NCBI GenBank assembly: GCA_902601705.1
Contig: CACKNV010000004.1
Span: 1-64,000, forward strand
Length of the DNA stretch: 64,000 nucleotides
Source: an uncultured Pelagibacteraceae bacterium
Lineage (GTDB): Bacteria > Pseudomonadota > Alphaproteobacteria > Pelagibacterales > Pelagibacteraceae
Direction: 5' to 3'
Part shown: piece after piece, positions 12,201 through 20,522 of the stretch
How the letters are laid out: every line of letters starts with the position of its first letter
How positions within the stretch are numbered: position 1 is the stretch's first letter
Position numbers and translations under genes: made by a program
Notes under the pieces: generated by a model
Databases searched by the model: none
What the model saw: only the letters and a program-made list of their open reading frames with translations
Told to the model about the DNA's origin: nothing

Positions 12201-13441
12201 TGTTTAGAATATGGATTTATTTAAGTATCAAAAACTTCTTTTTAGCTTTTAAAAGTTCAAAAAAGATTGCTGAGAGAAAAAAATTTATAGAATATTATAT
12301 TAAAAAACAATCAAAAAAAAAAAAAGTTTTTTTATTTAGTCAATGTAGAGTAGCTTTTTTATTTATACTAAATTTTTTAAAAAAAAATAATAAAACAGGT
12401 AAAAATGAGGTTATATTTTGTGCTTATAACTTACCTGAGATGATTAATATTGCACATAATTTAAAATTAAAAATTAAATTTTGTGATTTGGATCATAAAT
12501 CAGGACTTATGGATCCTGAAAAAGTTAAAAAGCTGACCTCAAAAAAAACATTAGCAATTATTATGACAAATATGTTTAATGATTATCAAGCTGCAAAAAA
12601 AATCAAATCTTTATCAATAAGTAAAAAAATCCCATTGATTGAAGATAATGCAATATATTTCGATAATTTTTCAAAAAATAAGAACAAAAAATATTTTTCT
12701 GGTTCATTAGGAGATTATTCTATTTACAGTTTCAATATAATGAAAAATATATCCTCTTTTTACGGTGGAGCTTTATCTACAAACAATCATGAGTTTACAC
12801 AATTTTATTTAAGAGAGGAAAAAAAATTAAAAAAATTTCCATTTTTTTCATTATTTAAACAAATTTTAATTTTTTTTATACTTAAGGTAATGTCTATAAG
12901 TCAACTATATAAGGGCTTTTTTAGATACATAATAAAATATGTGCACCAATATAATATTAAATTTTTGTTAGAATTATTTTACCCCTCATTAAAATCTATT
13001 AGAAAAAAATTTCCTAAACTTTATTTTTCTAAAATAAGTAGTATTTCAATTAATGCTACATACCTCCAGCTTAAAAAAAAGGACAAGGACTTAATTTTTG
13101 ACTTACGAAAAAAAAAACATAAACTTTATTTAAAAATTTTTAGCCAAAATAAAAATAACAATTTTACATTAATAAATAAATCAGATGAAAATTATCAAAA
13201 TTTTTTGGATTTTCCTATTTTGGTGAAAAGAAAAGAAAACTTAAATAAATTTTTACTAAGCCATGGAATAGAAGTTCGCATGAAACACTATTATAATTGC
13301 GCTAAAATGTTTAATAATAAAAGTAGTAATGCTGTTGCTGAAAAATATGAGAAAGAGCTGATATGTCTACCTGTTCATCCAAAAATAACACCTTCATATA
13401 TAAGTTTTGTAGCGAAAAAAATTAATCAATTTTATGAATAA
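12200..13441 (+). CDS. DegT/DnrJ/EryC1-like PLP aminotransferase
   Basis: LIEDNAIYFD, GDYSIYSFNIMKNISSFYGGALSTN (conserved Lys position), C-terminal GIEVRMKHYYNCAKMF...LPVHPKITPSYISFVAKKI; contains an A13 tract at 12313-12325. Confidence 0.7.
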   Translation: MFRIWIYLSIKNFFLAFKSSKKIAERKKFIEYYIKKQSKKKKVFLFSQCRVAFLFILNFLKKNNKTGKNEVIFCAYNLPEMINIAHNLKLKIKFCDLDHKSGLMDPEKVKKLTSKKTLAIIMTNMFNDYQAAKKIKSLSISKKIPLIEDNAIYFDNFSKNKNKKYFSGSLGDYSIYSFNIMKNISSFYGGALSTNNHEFTQFYLREEKKLKKFPFFSLFKQILIFFILKVMSISQLYKGFFRYIIKYVHQYNIKFLLELFYPSLKSIRKKFPKLYFSKISSISINATYLQLKKKDKDLIFDLRKKKHKLYLKIFSQNKNNNFTLINKSDENYQNFLDFPILVKRKENLNKFLLSHGIEVRMKHYYNCAKMFNNKSSNAVAEKYEKELICLPVHPKITPSYISFVAKKINQFYE

Positions 13442-15026
13442 AATTATCAATTTTTTAAACCGTAATCATAAAATTTCAATCTTATTAGCTTTTACATGTG
13501 TATTTTCATTTTTAGTAAATTATATGGTGGGTTCAAACGGAGTTTATCCAGTAGACACATTCATACATTATGACAATGGCTATAGAATACTTTTAGGAGA
13601 TGATCCAATCAAAGACTATTGGATCGTTCATGGCTTACTTATAGATTACCTACAATCTATTTTTTTCTTCATTTTTGGAAATAATTGGATTTCATATTTA
13701 ATTCATTCATCTTTATTAAATGTTGCTATAGCAATTTTTTCAATTTATGTTTTTTTAACTTTAAAAATAAAATTTGAATACCTGATTATTATTTCAATAT
13801 CAGTTTCTTTACTTGCCTATCCTGTTAGCGGTAGTCCATTTTTAGATTTACATTCAACTTTTTTTTCATTATTTGCGTTTTACTTCATAATTTTATGGAT
13901 AATTAAAAAAAAAAATTATTTTTGGTTTTTTGTATCTTTCTTTCTGTGCTTAGCTTTTTTTTCAAAACAAGTTCCAGCAGCTTATTTTATACTTACTTTT
14001 AGTTTTTTGAACTTAATTTTTGCAGCAAATAATAAAGATTTGAAAATAGTATATTTTTATATATTCGGAGCATTTGCATTTTTGATTTTATTAATTTTTT
14101 TTTTATTTTTGAGAGAAGTCGATTTAGGGGATTTTATTTTACAGATTTTTTTATTTCCAAAAACAATTGGTTTAGACAGATATTCAAATTATATTTTAAA
14201 CTTTCACAATACTTTATCTGAATACAAGTTCGTATATATTGTTCTATTTGGTATAATAACTTTAAATATATTCTTTTTTAAAAACATAAAAAATTATTTC
14301 GCTTCGAATGAATTAAAGATATTAATAGCAGTTATTTTTTTTGTTATATCTAATATTGTTCACCAGTTTTATACTAAAAACCAAATTTATATATTTTATT
14401 TAATACCATTGCTAACTGGATTTTTAATATATTTTACAAATTCATTTAATATAAAAAAAAAGAAGATTATAATATACTCGTTTATATTTTTGTGTTTGTT
14501 CTCAACAATAAAATATTCAGAAAGATACAATCTGGACAGAAAATTTCACGAACTCGAATATGTTGAAAAAAATAATTCAATCAAAATTAGTTCTTTCAGT
14601 AAAAATTTTAAAGGCTTAAATTGGATCTCACCTTATTTTAAAAATCCTAACGAAGAATTAGAAATTATGAATAATTTATATGAAGCTCTTAAAAATGATC
14701 AAGCTAATAAAATGCTGATAACAGAATATAATTTTTTCTCTAGTATATTAGGTGAGAATTTGAATAGTCCAAGCAGAACATATGATGACATAAGTTATCC
14801 AAAAAAAAACACTTTATATTATGAGTCTTATAAAAATTTTTTAATAAATAAAATTGTATCTAAAAAAATTCAAAATCTATATGTATTTGAACCCAAAAAT
14901 ATAAATCAAGAAAGATTAGATCATTTAATTTTTGATTATGTTTCAAAAGATTGTTTTGAGATTAAAGATATAAATTCTTTTATAAAAAAATTAGTTGTAA
15001 GAAAATGTAATGAATTTAAAAATTAA
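13434..15026 (+). CDS. polytopic membrane protein, probable glycosyltransferase-type
   Basis: Many hydrophobic segments; luminal-type motif PVDTFIHYDNGYRILLGDDPIKDYWIVHG; lies in a glycan-type gene island. Confidence 0.55.
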   Translation: MNKIINFLNRNHKISILLAFTCVFSFLVNYMVGSNGVYPVDTFIHYDNGYRILLGDDPIKDYWIVHGLLIDYLQSIFFFIFGNNWISYLIHSSLLNVAIAIFSIYVFLTLKIKFEYLIIISISVSLLAYPVSGSPFLDLHSTFFSLFAFYFIILWIIKKKNYFWFFVSFFLCLAFFSKQVPAAYFILTFSFLNLIFAANNKDLKIVYFYIFGAFAFLILLIFFLFLREVDLGDFILQIFLFPKTIGLDRYSNYILNFHNTLSEYKFVYIVLFGIITLNIFFFKNIKNYFASNELKILIAVIFFVISNIVHQFYTKNQIYIFYLIPLLTGFLIYFTNSFNIKKKKIIIYSFIFLCLFSTIKYSERYNLDRKFHELEYVEKNNSIKISSFSKNFKGLNWISPYFKNPNEELEIMNNLYEALKNDQANKMLITEYNFFSSILGENLNSPSRTYDDISYPKKNTLYYESYKNFLINKIVSKKIQNLYVFEPKNINQERLDHLIFDYVSKDCFEIKDINSFIKKLVVRKCNEFKN

Positions 15027-15630
15027 AGAATATAAAAACTCTATTGATGAGGTGACAAAATCAAAAATTATAAGCCTTTTGAGAGAGGAAAACTCAGACT
15101 CTATTTTAGCTAAATTGTCCTCAGATAATATAGATTCTTTCATTGAAATATTAGTAAGATCAAACAAGTTAAATTTATTCACTTGTGAATTAAATAACGA
15201 GGTTATCGGTTATGCAACTTTTGCGAATAAACCAAGTTTTCTTGTCTCAGAATTTTATGAAATTAAATATAAAATATTTTTAAATTTGTTAATTAACTTT
15301 CACTTCTTAACAATTTTGAATCTTTTAATCTCAATTGTGAGAGTTGACATAATTTTATTAAATAAGACTAATAAACAACTACTTGAAAGTAATTTTAATC
15401 TAAATCTTTTGGCAATCAAAAAAAAATATCAATCTAAAGGAATTGGAAAGTTATTTTTAGAAGAAATTTTAAAAAAAATCAAAGCTCAAAATTTAATTCT
15501 ATATATCACTTGCGAAACATACGATGATAGAGCTTTAGATTTTTATATTAAAAAATGTAATTTTGAAAAAATAGGAATAAAATTGAGGTTTTTTAAAAAT
15601 TTACATGTCTTAAGTAAAAAAATTAATTAA
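15010..15630 (+). CDS. GNAT-family N-acetyltransferase
   Basis: LAIKKKYQSKGIGKLFLEEILKKIKAQNLILYITCETYDDRALDFYIKKCNFEKIGI matches the GNAT acetyl-CoA binding/C-terminal pattern. Confidence 0.75.
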   Translation: MNLKIKEYKNSIDEVTKSKIISLLREENSDSILAKLSSDNIDSFIEILVRSNKLNLFTCELNNEVIGYATFANKPSFLVSEFYEIKYKIFLNLLINFHFLTILNLLISIVRVDIILLNKTNKQLLESNFNLNLLAIKKKYQSKGIGKLFLEEILKKIKAQNLILYITCETYDDRALDFYIKKCNFEKIGIKLRFFKNLHVLSKKIN

Positions 15631-16492
15631 GAATTTTTTTATTTTTGATAAAATTTTGCCATTTACTCAACTCTTTAATATTATTTTTACCTTTAACGAA
15701 TAACAAAACGAAATTAAAAACAAATATAGAAATTGTTAAAAATAAAAATATTGAATTTTTAAAAAATATTGTCATTAAAATGAAAATTGATAAGTAAGAC
15801 AAAGAAAATAATATCACATTTAAGTGCAAGACACTTATAACTCTTAAAGAGTGTAAGACAAGGCCTAAAAAATTTACTTTAGATTGACCATAATATCTCT
15901 CTCTTCTTTTTGCGTAAACCCTTTTGATACGACAATTTAAAGACACCGCGCTAGAATAGGCTAGCCATGCCTTATTATTTTTTAAAATATTTGACAAATT
16001 TTTTGAATGGAAGCTGCTAAAGTTTCCATAACTAATCCAATGAGAAGATAAAACAAATGTAAGCAATTTATGAAACATATATAATATTTTAAATATTAAA
16101 CTTTCCTTTCTACTTGTTCTGTTTGAAGTAACAACGCAGTCCAGATTTCTTTCGGCTTCATTAATCATCTCATTAATTTTAGAAGGATCATCCTCTCCAT
16201 CTGAGTCCATAATTGTGATTATTTCAGATATGTTTTTATTTTCTAAATGTTTTAGTCCAATAGCAATACTTTTTTGGCTACCTAAATTTTTATTAAGGCT
16301 GAGCAATTCAATCTCTTTAATATTATCTAAATTTTCAATTGTAATATCAGGAGGTATTGTTGAACAATCATCGATAATTAAAATATGTCCAGTTTTTAAC
16401 GCAGATTGAAGTTCACTATTTAAATTTTTTAACAATAATCTTAAGGATTGCCAATCATTATAAACAGGAATTAAAAATGTATATTTTGTCAA
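15623..16492 (-). CDS. glycosyltransferase family 2
   Basis: YTFLIPVYNDWQSLRLLLKNLN...ILIIDDCST...NLGSQKSIAIGLKHL...IMDSDGEDDPSKI. Confidence 0.88.
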   Translation of the reverse strand: MTKYTFLIPVYNDWQSLRLLLKNLNSELQSALKTGHILIIDDCSTIPPDITIENLDNIKEIELLSLNKNLGSQKSIAIGLKHLENKNISEIITIMDSDGEDDPSKINEMINEAERNLDCVVTSNRTSRKESLIFKILYMFHKLLTFVLSSHWISYGNFSSFHSKNLSNILKNNKAWLAYSSAVSLNCRIKRVYAKRRERYYGQSKVNFLGLVLHSLRVISVLHLNVILFSLSYLSIFILMTIFFKNSIFLFLTISIFVFNFVLLFVKGKNNIKELSKWQNFIKNKKILN

Positions 16493-16505
16493 AATAAAAA
16501 TAATT

Positions 16506-16760
16506 CTACTTTAATTCTGATTTAATTTTATTAAAAAATTCTTTGATTAATTGTGCATCCTGTACATCTAAATAACGATCTCTTTTATTTGCAGAACTAA
16601 TTTCCTCTCTAATCTTTTTTTTTATAGCAATCACATTTTCTTCTGAGCTTAAAAAATAAACTTGTTTTTTAATTTCTCTGATAGTTGCTCCAATAGTAAT
16701 TTGAAATAGAATAAAAAAAAGAAAAAAAACAATCATACATTTATAAATAAATATTTTCAT
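16506..16760 (-). CDS. small membrane-anchored hypothetical protein
   Basis: 84 aa, N-terminal TM/signal anchor, overlaps the preceding CDS by 4 nt. Confidence 0.5.
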   Translation of the reverse strand: MKIFIYKCMIVFFLFFILFQITIGATIREIKKQVYFLSSEENVIAIKKKIREEISSANKRDRYLDVQDAQLIKEFFNKIKSELK

Positions 16761-18400
16761 AGGTTATTTTTTTTATATATAGTATATAAAATAGCTCCGT
16801 CTATTTTAAGTTGGTAAAACTTACTAAAATTTTTAGGGATATCATATTTATCATTAAGTGTTTTATCAACCTCTGAAATGTTATTAGAAAATATTAAATC
16901 TGCTCTTTGAAAATCCTGCCCAACAAGTATTATCTTCTCTCTTTCTGATTTTTTAAAGATATCTAAAGTACGAATTAGTGGCGTCCATGATGCTGTTCCA
17001 ATAAAGATTTTCTCGTCATTCTTCTTTGACTCAAATATCCTCTCAAAAAAATGCCTTGCAGATAATGCAGTAAAATCTACTTCAAATTTATTTTTATAAT
17101 TATCTGAAACTAAACTGTTGAAATATAATCCTTGATATGGATGATATTTATACATTTTAAAAGCTATTAGAGTAAGTGATAAAATTAAAATATTTATAAA
17201 TAATACGACTTTATTTTTTTTTTTAAAAAAAATATAAATATTATTAAGCCCAAAAGATGCGATATAAATTAAATAAACGTTTATAAAGTATAGATGTTTC
17301 CAAGCATTCAATAACTTAATATTTAAAAAAATTACTAAGGTCATTAATATCAAAAAATTTAATGAAATAAAAACATCAAACTTTTCCTTAACACCCTTCC
17401 ATATATCATAGCTTAAATTATTTTGATCAATGCTAACGAGCCTTTGATAAAGTCTTTTGAAAATTAAAAAAAAACCAATTGTAAATAAAAAAATATGTAA
17501 AACTGGCGTAGATATTAAAATCCATAAAGGAATATAACTGAAAGGTAAAAAATCGTTTGGAATATAATTTCCATTAAAAAAAATGTGAATACTTGGAGAC
17601 CAATTATTAATCACAGCTAAAAAATTTTTTAAGGGTGATGACCACAAATACGGCCAAATAGCTATTAAAAATAAAAATGTAGCTATTGAATATAGAAAAA
17701 TTTTGCCAAAATATTTTAAGTCAGACTTTTTTGAAAGTATGGATAAAAGATAAAAAAAAATGAAAGATAGAGGCAATGCTAATCCAATAATCCTAGTCTG
17801 AATACAAATTGCAGATATAAATGATAGAAAAACTAGGTTCTTGATATCGTAAGTCAAGAAACATCTAAAGGAATAAAAATATCCCATTATTAGGAAAGTT
17901 AAAAATACTATATCTTTCATGTTATAAAAACTTTCGCCATAAATTCTTGGAGAAAGTATAAAGAGGACGCATCCAAAAAAACTAATTAGCCTGTTGAACC
18001 TGAGAGATAGAAGTCTATAAAAATAAATACATCCAACGAAATAAAAAATAAAATTTAGATAATGTCTTACTTCATAAAATTCTTTAGGATTATCTAATTT
18101 TAAAGCTAATTCAAGAATAGCAGCTGGCACATCAAAGATTATACTATATTTGTTATACTCGATGGTGGATGGAAGGGAAATATCAGATATTTGAGATAAT
18201 TTAATTTTAACTAAACTTTTTAAATCATTAAAATCGGTAAAAGATAATAAATAATCAAGCCAATAAAATCCATTCAGTCTATGAAATTTATCATCTATTC
18301 CAATACCGTAATCTCTGAATGTTAATGTTCCAATGACAAACAATAAAAAAAATAGTGCATAAATAAAATATTTTGAATTGAAAAGTGTATTTTCTTTCAT
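16757..18400 (-). CDS. ArnT/PMT-like polytopic glycosyltransferase
   Basis: DYGIGIDDKFHRLNGFYWLDYLL; SPRIYGESFYNMKDIVFLTFLIMGYFYSFR; RIIGLALPLSF; many TM segments. Confidence 0.65.
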   Translation of the reverse strand: MKENTLFNSKYFIYALFFLLFVIGTLTFRDYGIGIDDKFHRLNGFYWLDYLLSFTDFNDLKSLVKIKLSQISDISLPSTIEYNKYSIIFDVPAAILELALKLDNPKEFYEVRHYLNFIFYFVGCIYFYRLLSLRFNRLISFFGCVLFILSPRIYGESFYNMKDIVFLTFLIMGYFYSFRCFLTYDIKNLVFLSFISAICIQTRIIGLALPLSFIFFYLLSILSKKSDLKYFGKIFLYSIATFLFLIAIWPYLWSSPLKNFLAVINNWSPSIHIFFNGNYIPNDFLPFSYIPLWILISTPVLHIFLFTIGFFLIFKRLYQRLVSIDQNNLSYDIWKGVKEKFDVFISLNFLILMTLVIFLNIKLLNAWKHLYFINVYLIYIASFGLNNIYIFFKKKNKVVLFINILILSLTLIAFKMYKYHPYQGLYFNSLVSDNYKNKFEVDFTALSARHFFERIFESKKNDEKIFIGTASWTPLIRTLDIFKKSEREKIILVGQDFQRADLIFSNNISEVDKTLNDKYDIPKNFSKFYQLKIDGAILYTIYKKNNL

Positions 18401-18451
18401 TTTTAATTAATATATTAAATAACTCAAAATATATATATTTTCTTTAATAAA

Positions 18452-19615
18452 ATGAATATTCATGAGCACCAAGCTAAACAAATTTTAAGAGAGTTTAATA
18501 TTCCAGTATCAAAAGGTGTAGTGGTATTTTCAATCAACGAAATACGTGAAAAAATTTCTCAATTAAAAAGTAAAGAATTTGTTTTAAAAGCTCAAATTCA
18601 TGCAGGAGGAAGAGGAAAAGCTGGAGGGGTAAAACTTGTGACAAGTGTTGAAAATTTACTGAAAGAAGCAAAAATAATGATGGGTAAAACATTGATTACT
18701 CATCAGACTGGACCAGAGGGTAAACAAGTAAAAAGATTATATATTGAGGAAGCTTCGAAAATTTCTAGAGAGTTATATTTATCTTGTTTAATCGATAGAG
18801 AGACAGCAAAGATAGCATTTATAAGTAGTACAGAAGGTGGAATGGATATTGAAAAAGTAGCCGCTGAAACTCCTAACAAAATAATTACCAATAAAGTTGA
18901 TTTAAAAAAAGAAGGACCTTCAAAAGAGGAAATCGAAAATATAATTTCTATTTTTAATTTCAAAGATGAACAGAAAAATATTGCCTCTCAAATAATAAAG
19001 TCACTTTATGAAATAATCATAAAAAAAGATGCAAACCTAATCGAAATTAATCCATTAATTGTAACCAAATCAGATAAGCTAATCTGTCTAGATGCAAAGA
19101 TGAATTTTGATGATAACGCAATTTTTAGAAGGCCAGAAATAATTAAATTAAGAGATTTAAATGAAGAGGATCCTGCTGAAGTTGAAGCAAGCAAAAATGA
19201 ATTGGCTTATATTAAACTTAATGGATCAATAGGTTGTATGGTAAATGGCGCAGGACTGGCTATGGCTACAATGGACATAATTAAACTTTATGGCAAAGAA
19301 CCTGCAAATTTTTTAGATGTTGGAGGTGGAGCTTCAAAAGAAAAAGTAGCAGCTGCATTTAAATTAATATTATCTGATAAAAATGTAAAAGGTATATTAA
19401 TTAATATATTTGGAGGGATAATGAGATGCGATGTTCTCGCTCAAGGTGTTGTAGATGCTGCGAATGAAATTAAATTATCGATTCCTCTGGTAGTAAGACT
19501 GGCAGGTACGAACTTTGAAGAAGGAAAGGAAATATTAGAAAAGTCTAATTTAGAAATTTTATCTGCATCAGATTTAAACGATGCAGCTAAAAAAATTGTT
19601 GAGGCAATAAAATAG
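18452..19615 (+). CDS. sucC: succinyl-CoA synthetase beta subunit
   Basis: [19 protein letters not shown]...[16 protein letters not shown]...[17 protein letters not shown]. Confidence 0.98.
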   Translation: MNIHEHQAKQILREFNIPVSKGVVVFSINEIREKISQLKSKEFVLKAQIHAGGRGKAGGVKLVTSVENLLKEAKIMMGKTLITHQTGPEGKQVKRLYIEEASKISRELYLSCLIDRETAKIAFISSTEGGMDIEKVAAETPNKIITNKVDLKKEGPSKEEIENIISIFNFKDEQKNIASQIIKSLYEIIIKKDANLIEINPLIVTKSDKLICLDAKMNFDDNAIFRRPEIIKLRDLNEEDPAEVEASKNELAYIKLNGSIGCMVNGAGLAMATMDIIKLYGKEPANFLDVGGGASKEKVAAAFKLILSDKNVKGILINIFGGIMRCDVLAQGVVDAANEIKLSIPLVVRLAGTNFEEGKEILEKSNLEILSASDLNDAAKKIVEAIK

Positions 19616-20490
19616 TGTCCGTTTTAGTAAACAAAAATACAAAAGTGATTTGTCAGGGATTTACGGGAAAGCATGGTACATTTCACTCAGAACAAGCTTT
19701 AAAGTATGGAACAAATTTAGTCGGAGGTGTTACTCCAAAAAAAGGAGGTCAAAAACATTTGAACCTACCAGTTTTTAATACCGTACAAGAGGCAAAAGAG
19801 AAAACTTCTGCTGATGCTACAATGATTTATGTGCCGCCAAAATTTGCTGGAGCAGCTATTATTGAAGCCATTGAGTCAGAAATTAAATTAATAGTTTGTA
19901 TTACAGAGGGTATACCTGTTTTAGACATGCTTAAGGTCAAACAGATTTTAAATAAAAGTAGATCAAGATTAATTGGACCAAATTGCCCTGGCATAATCAC
20001 CCCAAACGAATGTAAAATTGGTATTATGCCTGGTAGTATTCATAAAAAGGGAACTGTAGGAATAGTCTCAAGATCTGGTACGCTTACCTATGAAGCCGTT
20101 GCTCAAACTTCAGCGAATGGAATGGGACAGTCTACCTGTATAGGTATAGGCGGAGATCCAATCAATGGAACCAATTTTATTGATTGTTTGGAACTATTTT
20201 TAAAAGATGAAGAGACAAAATCAATTGTCATGATTGGAGAAATAGGAGGGTCTGCTGAAGAGGAAGCTGCAGATTTTTTAAAAAGAGAAAAAATAAAAAA
20301 ACCTATGGTTGGATTTATTGCTGGACTAACAGCTCCACCAGGTAGAAGAATGGGGCATGCTGGAGCAATTATCTCAGGGGGCAAGGGTGGAGCTGAAGGT
20401 AAAATAGAAACCATGAAATCTGCTGGAATTACTATTTCAAAATCACCTGCTGATATAGGTAAAACCCTTTATCAAAAACTAAGTGGTTGA
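19615..20490 (+). CDS. sucD: succinyl-CoA synthetase alpha subunit (GTG start)
   Basis: [35 protein letters not shown]...[21 protein letters not shown]. Confidence 0.97.
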   Translation: MSVLVNKNTKVICQGFTGKHGTFHSEQALKYGTNLVGGVTPKKGGQKHLNLPVFNTVQEAKEKTSADATMIYVPPKFAGAAIIEAIESEIKLIVCITEGIPVLDMLKVKQILNKSRSRLIGPNCPGIITPNECKIGIMPGSIHKKGTVGIVSRSGTLTYEAVAQTSANGMGQSTCIGIGGDPINGTNFIDCLELFLKDEETKSIVMIGEIGGSAEEEAADFLKREKIKKPMVGFIAGLTAPPGRRMGHAGAIISGGKGGAEGKIETMKSAGITISKSPADIGKTLYQKLSG

Positions 20491-20522
20491 TTTTCAATAA
20501 TCTATGTTAGAATAAACTTTTA

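Noticed and set aside
10774-18451. Island as prophage or integrative element
   Set aside because: No integrase, structural phage gene, tRNA boundary or direct repeats seen; glycan-type content instead.
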